Assembly (NCBI RefSeq): GCF_018100795.1
Contig: NZ_JAGJDY010000002.1
Coordinates: 310,001-374,000, forward strand
Source: Alteromonas sp. MMG017
GTDB lineage: Bacteria > Pseudomonadota > Gammaproteobacteria > Enterobacterales > Alteromonadaceae
Direction of reading: 5' to 3'
Length of the DNA: 64,000 nucleotides
The translations under genes and the position numbers were made by a program. Below, piece after piece: positions 27,476 through 36,407 of the stretch (the stretch's first letter is position 1; every line of letters begins with the position of its first letter). The notes below the pieces were generated by a model. That model searched no databases, had not been told where the DNA came from, and saw nothing but the letters and a program-made list of their open reading frames with translations.

Positions 27476-30004
27476 GTGCTATCCATTACCAAATTTTCTC
27501 TTAGAGTTCTAGCAATTGTAAGCCTTTCTGCCTTTAGTTATATGGCGTGTGCCGATGTACTGGCCGAACTTGAATCGTTAGATTCACGGGTTAACACCGA
27601 AATCCCTATGCCCATTGGCGAAGTAATATCGAAGCTAGAAACACGATTACTCACTTCCGACTTAACGTTGCCCGAAAAAACTAAAATCGCGGGTAGATAC
27701 GTTCAACTAAAACTCAAATTACATCACACAGCGCCCGATGATGTGATGACAATCCTTGAATCTTTAGTCGCTGAAACGGAAGATGGATTAATCATTAAGT
27801 TAGGGCTGGCAAGGATGGTTGGCATTAATGCAAATTATGACCTGTCTTATCAGATGTTCGGTGAAGTCATTCAATCTCCCGCTGCCAGCCCGTCTGTTAA
27901 GGCTATGGCGATTGCGTATCTCATCCTTTCATATAATGAAGGGCAAGTTTTCGCTTCAAGCGTTAACTTATTAAACACTCTTAACGAACTGGTTCATGAG
28001 AATAACCTTGCCTATGCTAAAGCTCTTTACCACTACATGGCCGCAGATTATTACCACTCAGTTAAGTCGTTCGATATAGCCTTTGAGTACTATGAAAAAT
28101 CGTTAGCAGAGGCCAAAACGCTGAAAGAATGGCCACTTGTCAGTGACAACCTGTATGCCATTGGTATTTTGTTTAGAAATATGGGCAACTTTGATAAGGC
28201 AATTACCTACTTTGAGCAGACCATTGAATCTGACAGTAAGATAGACATTAATTACGCAGAATACATTGCCGTATATGGAATGGCGTCTACCTATTTTCGC
28301 ACTGACAATATTGAAGAAGCGTTGAAACTGGCTGACAGAGTTACTTCTCACCCGCTCACTACCTCTTTTTACGATAGCGAAATTTATAGATTAAAAGCGA
28401 AGGCGTTGATGGAACGCGGGCGTTTAAGCGAGGCGAGAGTGGCGCTTGATCAGTCTCGCAGCACCTATGATGATTACCGCGTAGGTGAAAAGACCACATG
28501 GCGGGCCGAACTTGAAAAGCTCGCATCACAAATTACCGCTAAAGAAGGTGACTTTGAAACGGCATACAAAGAGTACGAGGTTTACCATAATGAATATCTT
28601 GAGGCTAAAAAGTACGAAGATTTAGAACTATTAGAAAGCGCAAATTTAGTTTATGAAATAGAGCAGCAAAAAGAAAAAACTACACTACTAGAAAAAGAAA
28701 ACCGGGCTATTTCAGAACTACTTAAAGCCAGAGAAGCAGCTCAGCAAACACAAAAGCTCTTCACCCGCTGGCTTGTAATTTTTATTGTGTTAACACTTGT
28801 TACCCTTTTTATTATTTTAATTCTGCTTAAAAAGGCACGTAAGACTAACGCGCTCTATATTTCTGCTAAGGAAAAAGCCGAACTTCATAGCAGGCTTAAA
28901 ACAGAGTTTATTTCAAACATAAGTCACGAAATCAGAACCCCATTGAACGCCATCATTGGTTTTGGGCAAGTGCTAACAGACAAGTTAGAAGATAGACAAA
29001 CTAAAAAGCTAACAAGCCAAATTGTTAACTCATCTGAAATGCTTCTGCAGCTTATCAATGACTTACTAGACTTCTCTAAAATTGAAGCCGGCAAGCTAAT
29101 GCTAGATTACGGCCCTTATAATTTACGTCAAAGCATACGAAAGCTACTTGATATATTCCACGCGCAGGCAAGCAATAAGGGGTTAACCATTAAGCTAAAT
29201 ATCGACAAAAATCTTCCCAAAGAAATGATTTTTGATGAACTTAGACTTAAACAAGTGCTTGCCAACCTAGTCAGTAATGCGATCAAATTCTCAAGCGCAG
29301 GGATTATAGAAATAGGTATAAAAGTTAAACAGAAAGACGGCACCCACTGCCTATTCGACGTATGGGTACAGGACAACGGTATTGGCATTAGCGAGTCTCA
29401 GCAGGAAAACCTGTTTCAACCATTTATTCAAGCTGAAAGCTCAACCGCACGAAAGTATGGTGGTTCAGGGCTAGGTTTGAACATTTGCAACAAACTATTA
29501 GAGCAAATGAATTCTAAACTTCATGTGGATAGCGACATGGGCAAAGGTGCCCGCTTTTACTTTACGTTAGAATTGAGCCATTCCATAGGTGACGAATACA
29601 TCCACAACAAAGAAGCCGCGCAGTTAATTACCCAGTTCAAAAAAACACGGGTGCTATTGGCCGAAGACAATGACATAAACGTTGAGGTTATAACGGCAAT
29701 GCTAAACTCCACAAACCTACAAATACTTCGAGCTCCCAACGGAAACGACGCTATTCACAAATTATCTCAACAGCCGTTTGATGTTATTTTAATGGATATA
29801 CAAATGCCGGAGATGGATGGATACGAGGCCACTCGGGTTATACGGCATCAAATGAATGTCACCTTACCTATTATTGCGTTAACAGCAAATGCTATGCAGC
29901 AAGACATAGATGCCTGTTTACATGCAGGCATGGACGACCATGTCAGCAAACCTATTCGAAAAGAAAAATTGCTAGAGGTGTTAGATAAATACCTCAACGA
30001 TTAA
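27476..30004 (+). CDS. TPR-containing hybrid sensor histidine kinase with receiver domain
   Basis: An 842-residue membrane kinase starting at GTG; this start gives a proper signal peptide ending at ACA-DV (residue 26). A periplasmic helical region with TPR-like repeats (about 100-380; FDIAFEYYEKSLAEAK, NFDKAITYFEQTI) is followed by a coiled coil (383-425), one membrane helix (429-451), the HisKA domain with phospho-His484 in ISNISHEIRTPLNAIIGF, the HATPase domain (N box near 597-605, G boxes VQDNGIGIS and YGGSGLGLNIC), and a receiver domain with phospho-Asp774 (DVILMDIQMPEMDGYEA). No output domain or adjacent regulator, so phosphotransfer to an unlinked partner is likely. Confidence 0.93.
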   Translation: MLSITKFSLRVLAIVSLSAFSYMACADVLAELESLDSRVNTEIPMPIGEVISKLETRLLTSDLTLPEKTKIAGRYVQLKLKLHHTAPDDVMTILESLVAETEDGLIIKLGLARMVGINANYDLSYQMFGEVIQSPAASPSVKAMAIAYLILSYNEGQVFASSVNLLNTLNELVHENNLAYAKALYHYMAADYYHSVKSFDIAFEYYEKSLAEAKTLKEWPLVSDNLYAIGILFRNMGNFDKAITYFEQTIESDSKIDINYAEYIAVYGMASTYFRTDNIEEALKLADRVTSHPLTTSFYDSEIYRLKAKALMERGRLSEARVALDQSRSTYDDYRVGEKTTWRAELEKLASQITAKEGDFETAYKEYEVYHNEYLEAKKYEDLELLESANLVYEIEQQKEKTTLLEKENRAISELLKAREAAQQTQKLFTRWLVIFIVLTLVTLFIILILLKKARKTNALYISAKEKAELHSRLKTEFISNISHEIRTPLNAIIGFGQVLTDKLEDRQTKKLTSQIVNSSEMLLQLINDLLDFSKIEAGKLMLDYGPYNLRQSIRKLLDIFHAQASNKGLTIKLNIDKNLPKEMIFDELRLKQVLANLVSNAIKFSSAGIIEIGIKVKQKDGTHCLFDVWVQDNGIGISESQQENLFQPFIQAESSTARKYGGSGLGLNICNKLLEQMNSKLHVDSDMGKGARFYFTLELSHSIGDEYIHNKEAAQLITQFKKTRVLLAEDNDINVEVITAMLNSTNLQILRAPNGNDAIHKLSQQPFDVILMDIQMPEMDGYEATRVIRHQMNVTLPIIALTANAMQQDIDACLHAGMDDHVSKPIRKEKLLEVLDKYLND

Positions 30005-30074
30005 CAAGGTATTTATCTCGAATTATACATCATCCGCTTCTACATTATGCGTGTCCGCCCTTGTCAAAAGCGAT

Positions 30075-30851
30075 CTAATACCTAACAAGGGTTCGCGTTT
30101 CAATACTCTTACGAGGCTTAGTTGCAGTAGTATCGCCTTCCATATCGAGTGCACTATGCGCCAAATGTGGCCTGCCATGATTATCGTAAATATTAAATAT
30201 AATCGCTTCTTCAGGGGTCATTTCTGATTGATAAAACCACTTATGCGCTTTGTTTTCAGCCACCCCTAATATTTGCCCTTTTCGGTCGGGGTACTCTAGC
30301 TCTATGTTCATCCAATCGTCTGCTTGCATCGAACGTGGACAAATAAACCCTAATGGAGAAGAAGGAATTTTATATTCTACCGGCCGCCAAATATTTACAA
30401 AGCCAAAGTGCCCTTGTTGAAACTCTCGGGCTCTTTGCGCACCTATAATATCCACTAGCCGTTTCGCAACTCCTCCCTCACTGTAATCGTTGTGAACATT
30501 GCGGGCAGGTCTTCGCGTAGCATTGGGATCATCAATACGTACCGTATGGTCAAAAACAATCACTTCTTTTGCTTCTATCTGCTGCTGCAGAATGACGGCA
30601 AGCTCACTTTCATATTCGCTCGCCCACGCTTCAGACTCATCAAATGCATTCACCTGTGTCGGTGAATTTATAAAAATGATCCCGTCTTCATCGAAGTTCA
30701 CTGAACACGTTTTTTTTCGTATGTCAGTAACGGGCACCTTAACTGAAACTAATTCTGGTGAAATCAAATTTCCAACAACGCCGTCTACATCGAAATGAAA
30801 TGCCTGAACGTCGTTACTTTTGACATGATAGTTTACTGTGGCTGTGGTCAT
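30075..30851 (-). CDS. CmcJ/NvfI family oxidoreductase-like protein
   Basis: A 258-residue protein. I start it at 30851 (MTTATVNYHVKSND), which has GGAG 9 bases upstream; the frame runs 61 codons further up as unrelated hydrophobic sequence. It has the family's landmarks: VIVFDHTVR near 103-111, RRPARNVHNDYS near 119-130, GFVNIWRPV near 156-164, and a C-terminal SIETRTLVRY. The family includes fungal and bacterial hydroxylase/methyltransferase-associated proteins of natural product pathways (CmcJ of cephamycin, NvfI); His and Asp in HNDYS may bind iron. No biosynthetic cluster surrounds it. Confidence 0.75.
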   Translation of the reverse strand: MTTATVNYHVKSNDVQAFHFDVDGVVGNLISPELVSVKVPVTDIRKKTCSVNFDEDGIIFINSPTQVNAFDESEAWASEYESELAVILQQQIEAKEVIVFDHTVRIDDPNATRRPARNVHNDYSEGGVAKRLVDIIGAQRAREFQQGHFGFVNIWRPVEYKIPSSPLGFICPRSMQADDWMNIELEYPDRKGQILGVAENKAHKWFYQSEMTPEEAIIFNIYDNHGRPHLAHSALDMEGDTTATKPRKSIETRTLVRY

Positions 30852-31174
30852 ATAAAAGCACTCCTTAAAAACGGTAAACGGTATAGATTTCCCCGATGCG
30901 AGGGAATATAGGTTTTTAAGGGCGATAGATAAATGGGATACAGGTATAAACAGAATTCTGAAAATGAAGATAATAGACAACCACAGTGGCTGATAAACCT
31001 CTTGAACTTTACCATGACTGACCTCGGAAACCACTTTAAGGCATTACTTCTGGAAGTATTTAACCAGTCTTTACATTTCCTCAATGGCGAGCGTTGAGAG
31101 TTTACTTTATGATCTTTACATTACTAGCATGACTGCTTTTTTCATCGATATTCAGTCAGCGAGGAACTGCTCGC
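30852..31174. other. Divergent intergenic region before the DUF6152 cluster
   Basis: About 320 bases between divergent genes. No conserved coding signal, hairpin or clear operator was seen; it must contain both promoters. Confidence 0.4.
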
Positions 31175-32944
31175 ATGACGAATTTTTTTAAGTGGGAAGG
31201 ATCAACATCAATGTGGAATCTACGATGCCTATGTGTACTTGTAGCGCTTATTATACCGAATGTGGCCTTTGCCCATCATGGAAGTAGTGGGCAATTTGAA
31301 ACCAATAAAACGATTGAGTTGTCTGGCGAGATTACTCGGGTACGATTAGTAAACCCGCATGCCTATGTGTATTTCGATGCTACGAACGACGATGGCAGCG
31401 TGACTAATATGCGTTGTGAACTGCAATCAGGCTCGTTACTTAAACGTAGAGGTTGGAACACCGAACAATTCAAAACAGGCAGTGCTATTACCCTAATAGG
31501 CTCTCCAGATAGGAACGACCCAACTACCTGTTACATGCAACAAATTACTTTCGAAAATGGGATAACAGCCACCCGCAATAGTGTGTTTAACGATGATGGT
31601 AGTTTGGTGGCCAGTGATGACGGTAACGCTTCATCACAAACTCAAAGTGAAATTGTTGAACAACGCTCTATTACTCGCACAGACGGTACGCCTAACATTG
31701 AAGGAAACTGGGCAATGGTGCGAAAAGAAGGCAGTAGACCGGGCGGTGGCGGCTCTTTCGCACAGTTAACCGAAGCCGGTGCTTTGGCGGTTGAAGGGGC
31801 AACGCAAGATGAAAACCCAAGATATCAATGTGAACCCACGAATATCATCATGGATTGGTGGTTTGATCTTATGGTTAATAAGATTGAGCAATCAAGCAAC
31901 CAAATACACTTAACTTACGGCTTTATGAGCCTTGAGCGCACTATTTACCTAGATGGCACCGCAATGCCCGCAAATTACGAGACTAATCGCGCAGGGTTTT
32001 CAACCGGTGTATGGGAAGGAAATACATTAGTGGTAACCACTACAGGGTTTGACGAAGGATGGTTGATGGCTCCCATGGGCGGCAACCCTGGCGGCAACGC
32101 CCGCCCTCCTCGTCCTGAAGGCGCGCCCGATGGAAAAAGTGGCCCACCAGGAGGCCCAAGAGGCAATGGCGGGCCACCCTCACCGGCTAAAAATAGCAGT
32201 GAGCTCGTGATTGTAGAACGTTTCTCTCTAAACGAAGACGGCACGGTATTAAAACGCGAATATACCATTACCGATCCGCTTTATCTCAAAGCACCTATGA
32301 CAGGTTCAGATGAAGTGACCTTTACACAAGACAGCTATCAGCCTTATGACTGTGACGACCTTACTGCCGAACGAGGCTCTGGCAATCTTGATCCCAGCGC
32401 CACAACACCTGACAACAAAGCTACAGGTAATGATGTTTCAAAAAGAGACGTTTCAAAAAGCGGCAACGTAAACGGTCAATCTGTAATGAGCACCCTTTAC
32501 AAGCTTGAAGATTCAAAGGTAGGTCAAACCATATCGAGTACACAGTGGGGCTACCCTATTGTGCTGTCCTTACACGCAATAGGCATGGCTACCATGGTCG
32601 GCATTGCGCTTATGTTGACCCTTCGCGTGCTAGGCTTCGCTTCAGCCATTCCGGTTACCGCAATGGCAAGCTACTGGAATGTTGCTTTAATTGGGTTTGG
32701 CATTAATTTAGTTTCAGGTGTGGCGCTATTTCGTGGAAACGCTTCAGAGCTTTATTTCAACTGGGCATTTCGCATTAAAATTCTTTTGGTTATTGCTGGC
32801 CTTGTACTTACATGGCGGTTAGTCACCATTTGTATAAAACAAACTGACAAGGTGTCGACTAAGCACAAAAGGCTTGCTGCTATTGCCATGGTCAGTTGGG
32901 TGGCCGCTATTATTGCTGGCCGTTTAATCGGCTACATGTCTTAA
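31175..32944 (+). CDS. DUF6152 domain fused to a C-terminal DUF6644-like four-helix domain
   Basis: A 589-residue exported protein. The signal peptide covers about residues 13-33 (LRCLCVLVALIIPNVAFA); the alternative ATG at 31211 would also keep it. Next comes a DUF6152 domain (HHGSSGQFETNKTIELSGEI from residue 34), then a periplasmic region with a Gly/Pro/Arg-rich linker (about 305-335). Four membrane helices end the protein (about 460-589). This part resembles the protein at 32956: both have a His in the first helix (SLHAIGMA; EMAHFLGLC) and a Gly-Arg near the end (AGRLIGY; LGRFIPY). The fusion of a soluble and a membrane half is unusual. Function unknown. Confidence 0.75.
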   Translation: MTNFFKWEGSTSMWNLRCLCVLVALIIPNVAFAHHGSSGQFETNKTIELSGEITRVRLVNPHAYVYFDATNDDGSVTNMRCELQSGSLLKRRGWNTEQFKTGSAITLIGSPDRNDPTTCYMQQITFENGITATRNSVFNDDGSLVASDDGNASSQTQSEIVEQRSITRTDGTPNIEGNWAMVRKEGSRPGGGGSFAQLTEAGALAVEGATQDENPRYQCEPTNIIMDWWFDLMVNKIEQSSNQIHLTYGFMSLERTIYLDGTAMPANYETNRAGFSTGVWEGNTLVVTTTGFDEGWLMAPMGGNPGGNARPPRPEGAPDGKSGPPGGPRGNGGPPSPAKNSSELVIVERFSLNEDGTVLKREYTITDPLYLKAPMTGSDEVTFTQDSYQPYDCDDLTAERGSGNLDPSATTPDNKATGNDVSKRDVSKSGNVNGQSVMSTLYKLEDSKVGQTISSTQWGYPIVLSLHAIGMATMVGIALMLTLRVLGFASAIPVTAMASYWNVALIGFGINLVSGVALFRGNASELYFNWAFRIKILLVIAGLVLTWRLVTICIKQTDKVSTKHKRLAAIAMVSWVAAIIAGRLIGYMS

Positions 32945-32955
32945 GGAGGTTACCT

Positions 32956-33474
32956 ATGAATTCATTACTTTCGTGGGTTATCGACACCCTTAATGCTAGC
33001 CCTATCAGCGGTTTTGTTATGGACAATGCCGTCGTGTTCCCAGTTTTAGAAATGGCACACTTTTTAGGGTTGTGTTTACTTTTTGGTTCACTGCTTGTTG
33101 TTGATTTGCGAATGGTGGGCTTTGCCAAGGCTGTGCCCATCAAGCGGGTAGACATATTTTTACGTTGGGCGTTAATCGGTTTCGCTATCAATGTGGTTTC
33201 GGGCTTGCTTTTTGTTATAGGTGACTCTGACAGATACCTTGTGAATATTGCATTTGGGGCCAAAATGGCCTGCATCTTATTGGCGGGCGTTAACACCTTG
33301 TACTTTATAAAATGTATTAAACCGCAAATGGCCAGTATGCCCATGTCTGCTAGCGCGTTGAACACCCCTGCGCAACTAGGTAAAAATGCCTATGTGGTAG
33401 CCTGGTTATCGCTGTTCTTGTGGACCAGCGTTATTATTTTAGGCCGCTTTATTCCTTATGTGGAAACGCCCTAA
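32956..33474 (+). CDS. DUF6644-like four-helix membrane protein
   Basis: A 172-residue protein. The start at 32956 has a perfect AGGAGG 7 bases upstream; the in-frame ATG at 32896 lies inside the previous gene. Four membrane helices are predicted (about 25-50, 62-85, 93-112 and 145-165). A His in the first (EMAHFLGLCLLFGS) and a Gly-Arg in the last helix match the C-terminal domain of the upstream protein, so the pair may dimerise or bind a cofactor together. It starts 11 bases after the upstream stop, a clear operon. Confidence 0.78.
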   Translation: MNSLLSWVIDTLNASPISGFVMDNAVVFPVLEMAHFLGLCLLFGSLLVVDLRMVGFAKAVPIKRVDIFLRWALIGFAINVVSGLLFVIGDSDRYLVNIAFGAKMACILLAGVNTLYFIKCIKPQMASMPMSASALNTPAQLGKNAYVVAWLSLFLWTSVIILGRFIPYVETP

Positions 33475-34191
33475 TTGGCTAGGTTGAAGTGTGCACCGGC
33501 TCTGTCAGCCTTTTCTTCAACCTTACTGCCAGCCTTGCTTTTAGCTGGCCTCGTAGCTTGTCTGTTAGCGTCACCGGTGGCATTTGCCCATGGTGTAGCA
33601 CAGCAAGATCAAGGCTTTATAGCCAATGCCTTCGGTGTTCACGTTTGGCCTTTTATGTATTTGGGTGCCAAACATATGGTAACTGGATACGACCACCTGC
33701 TTTATCTTGTGGGGGTCATTTTCTTCTTATCGAAATATCGCGATATAGCCATATTCGTAAGCCTTTTTGCTTTAGGACACTCCATTACACTGTTGGTAGG
33801 TGTGCTGTCTGGTCTTCAGGTAAATCCCTATCTTATTGATGCCATTATTGGCATATCTATTTGTTATAAAGCACTGGAAAACCTAAGCAAGTTTCGTTTT
33901 TTAAACCCTAAGATAGCCGTATTTGGTTTTGGGTTAGCTCATGGTTTTGGGCTTTCAAGTAAACTACAAGACTTAGCGCTGTCAGCGAACGGACTTATAC
34001 CTAACATGCTGGCATTTAACTTGGGTGTCGAAATTGGCCAATTGTTGGCCCTTGTAATTCTGCTTAGTAGCTTATCTTGGTTACGTAGGCAGCCCCACTA
34101 CCCAGCTATTTCAAACAATGTGAATATAGGGCTATTTGGTGCAGGGCTTATGTTTTTCGGCATGCACATTACCGGCTATTTGTTGCGCTGA
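33475..34191 (+). CDS. HupE/UreJ family membrane protein
   Basis: A 238-residue multi-pass membrane protein beginning with a signal-like segment (LLLAGLVACLLASPVAFAHG) and the family motif GAKHMVTGYDHLLYLVGVIF near residues 63-82, whose His and Asp are candidate metal ligands. There is no ATG in this region; the start is a TTG that follows the previous stop codon without a gap, and a second TTG at 33484 is the alternative. HupE/UreJ proteins are tied to nickel or cobalt uptake, but this second branch is found in many settings and its cargo is not known. Third gene of the cluster. Confidence 0.82.
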   Translation: MARLKCAPALSAFSSTLLPALLLAGLVACLLASPVAFAHGVAQQDQGFIANAFGVHVWPFMYLGAKHMVTGYDHLLYLVGVIFFLSKYRDIAIFVSLFALGHSITLLVGVLSGLQVNPYLIDAIIGISICYKALENLSKFRFLNPKIAVFGFGLAHGFGLSSKLQDLALSANGLIPNMLAFNLGVEIGQLLALVILLSSLSWLRRQPHYPAISNNVNIGLFGAGLMFFGMHITGYLLR

Positions 34192-34352
34192 CATGTATAA
34201 GACACGCATGAGTTATGCCTAGGGTAATGCATTTGGGTAATGCCAGTGGCATAAAAGATGCCATGAAAAATACATAAGAAAGATTACAGATAGAGTCTAA
34301 AGAAAGCATTAATACTGCGGCAATAGAAACCGCAGTGAAGGAAAAATAAATA

Positions 34353-35030
34353 ATGACATTGTTGAACAAAATAATACTCACCACCGTCGCAGCTGGCGCT
34401 ATTTTAGTGGTGGCTATTTTGCCCGCAGAGTATGGCATCGACCCTACAGGTTTAGGCAGTAAACTTGGCCTTGTGAACATCGCTAAAAGTGATGCTTTAG
34501 AAGCTGAGCTTTCACAAGATAAAAACGCTAACCGTTTTGATGTACAAGACTTAACGTTGTCATTTAACATTGGCGAATATGATCCCACCGCCGAGCGTAT
34601 AAACGAGTCGGTACAAGGGCTTATTCATCTTGAAGATACGCCGTTTAAATCAGAAACCTTTGATATTGAAATTGACGACTACGGCGAAATAGAACATAAA
34701 TTCATTATGCCCGCTGACAGTACATTCGTTTATAGCTGGGAAGTACTCAATCCTAGTGGCGAAGGCCTGTATTATGATTTTCATGGCCACCCCTCAAGCC
34801 AAGATGCTACCAACTACCCTGAAGGGTTTGAAATGGCCTACGCCAGAGGTGAAGGTACTAGCCAAAATGGCGCTTTCACAACACCTTTTCCTGGCTACCA
34901 TGGCTTCTACTTTATGAATATTGAACAAGGCCCTATTACGGTTAGGATTACCGTGAGCGGCTACTGGAAAGAACATAAAGAAATGTTTCGTGCGGTAGAT
35001 GGCAAAGTGATAACCAAAGTGCCTTTTTAG
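34353..35030 (+). CDS. Membrane-anchored periplasmic protein of unknown function
   Basis: A 225-residue protein with one N-terminal membrane helix (about 5-24: NKIILTTVAAGAILVVAILP), then the motif EYGIDPTGLGSKLGL, and a periplasmic domain that is mostly beta with a conserved-looking FHGHPSSQDATNYPEGFE stretch and a FPGYHGFYFMNIEQGPITV region near 180-199. Similar proteins are labelled transmembrane anchor protein in marine bacteria; no function is established. It follows the HupE-like gene after 161 bases and may belong to that cluster. The GYHGFYF part looks like a cupredoxin or carbohydrate-binding type of beta fold, but I cannot assign it. Confidence 0.65.
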   Translation: MTLLNKIILTTVAAGAILVVAILPAEYGIDPTGLGSKLGLVNIAKSDALEAELSQDKNANRFDVQDLTLSFNIGEYDPTAERINESVQGLIHLEDTPFKSETFDIEIDDYGEIEHKFIMPADSTFVYSWEVLNPSGEGLYYDFHGHPSSQDATNYPEGFEMAYARGEGTSQNGAFTTPFPGYHGFYFMNIEQGPITVRITVSGYWKEHKEMFRAVDGKVITKVPF

Positions 35031-35172
35031 ATAGTGCGTTTTAGGTTCTATGATCCTGCGCTTTGCCACAACAACCATACTATTTTGCTAAGGTAAAGAC
35101 TGGGTGCGTCAGTTTTTACCGCATCACTACATCACCCTTAATACTCTACTTCGGCTAGTTTAGGTGATGGTC

Positions 35173-36300
35173 ATGTTGGAAAAAGACGCAACAAAAATAA
35201 ATATTCACGTAATAGGCGTGGGTGGCTGTGGTGGTAACGCCATTAGCAATATGTCTTCCGATTCGGGACACAGCAACATTAGGTTTAGCTCGATTAATAC
35301 AGATATTTCAGCGTTAAACCAGTGTCAGGGTTTTTCGCGTGCGCATTTACATGAGCATTCACGAGAGCACTCACAAAAGCATGAAGTAGTGTTGATAGGC
35401 GAGCACACTACCAAAGGTTTCGGCGCAGGCGCTAACCCTGAAGTAGCGAAACATGCCGCTGAACATAGTATAGAACTGTTAAAAACCCTGATTGCCGACG
35501 ATACCCTCATTATTGTTATAGCAGGGCTTGGTGGAGGTACCGGCAGCGGTGCTACTTCCGTGTTGTTAGATTTGGCAACAGAAATGGGAATAGATGCACT
35601 TTGCTTTGTTACCCTACCCTTCAAATCTGAAGGGGATAAACGTAAAGAGATAGCGTGTCACGCTCTTGAAGAGATTAAGCGTAAAGCCAACGCAACATTG
35701 GTGCTGTCAAACGACGCACTAATCACTGCGCTCGATGCAACCGTAGGTATTATTAGCGCCTTTCGGCACTGCGACACACAAATGCAGCGAATTGTTGAAT
35801 CCATCATTACCATGCTAACCAGCACGGGTTACATCAATGTAGATATCAACGATTTCAGCCACATTCTATCACTTGAAGGTGATACCGCCCTTGGCGTTGG
35901 CGTGGCTCAAAGTGATGAAACGCTTTGTGATGCATTAAGTCATGCTTTGAAAAATCCATTGGTACAAACCAGCCACATTAGAGGCACGCAAGGCGTGATA
36001 GTACAGCTAACTTGTCAACAAGAGCCCAGTATTTCAATGTATGAAAGTATGCTGGCTGAACTACAAACCTTGATAGAAAGCTCTCAAGCATTAATTATTA
36101 GTGGCGTTACTATCAATGAAGCACTCCCCCACTTTGCTGAGGTATTTGTTATTGCGACAGGCATTCCACCCGATGAACAACGCGAACCTACCTCTGAGAA
36201 GATAGTAGAGATGAAACGGCCAAGACTATCTCAACCCTATAATGGCAAGGGAGAATATCTAGATACGCCGACCTTCGTTAGGCTTAAAGGTAAAGGTTAG
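35173..36300 (+). CDS. Divergent second FtsZ-like tubulin GTPase
   Basis: A 375-residue protein of the FtsZ family, outside any cell-division cluster. I prefer the ATG at 35173 (AGG 8 bases upstream) over the GTG at 35164. The GTP-binding motifs are intact: VIGVGGCGGNAI at 13-24, INTD near 41-44, GFGAGANPEV near 82-91, GGGTGSGA at 120-127. The T7 loop NVDIND (222-227) keeps the catalytic Asp pair. The C-terminal EYLDTPTFVR (361-370) copies the DYLDIPAFLR peptide that binds FtsA/ZipA. Differences: a His-rich insertion (HLHEHSREHSQKH, 58-70) where E. coli has about six residues, a linker of roughly 30 residues, and strong divergence elsewhere. It could co-polymerise with or modulate true FtsZ. 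Confidence 0.88.
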   Translation: MLEKDATKINIHVIGVGGCGGNAISNMSSDSGHSNIRFSSINTDISALNQCQGFSRAHLHEHSREHSQKHEVVLIGEHTTKGFGAGANPEVAKHAAEHSIELLKTLIADDTLIIVIAGLGGGTGSGATSVLLDLATEMGIDALCFVTLPFKSEGDKRKEIACHALEEIKRKANATLVLSNDALITALDATVGIISAFRHCDTQMQRIVESIITMLTSTGYINVDINDFSHILSLEGDTALGVGVAQSDETLCDALSHALKNPLVQTSHIRGTQGVIVQLTCQQEPSISMYESMLAELQTLIESSQALIISGVTINEALPHFAEVFVIATGIPPDEQREPTSEKIVEMKRPRLSQPYNGKGEYLDTPTFVRLKGKG

Positions 36301-36407
36301 AAGGGAAAAGTGAAAGGATAAAAGCTAAATGGGGAATACTAAAGGGAAGGACTAAAGATTAACGACGACTTACTGTAAGAGTCAGAACAAGAGAGTATGT
36401 TTTCGCA

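Noticed and set aside
30852..31034. Upstream extension of the CmcJ-like frame (61 extra codons)
   Set aside because: The extension is hydrophobic and unlike the family, while the ATG at 30851 has a good ribosome site and the family's expected length.
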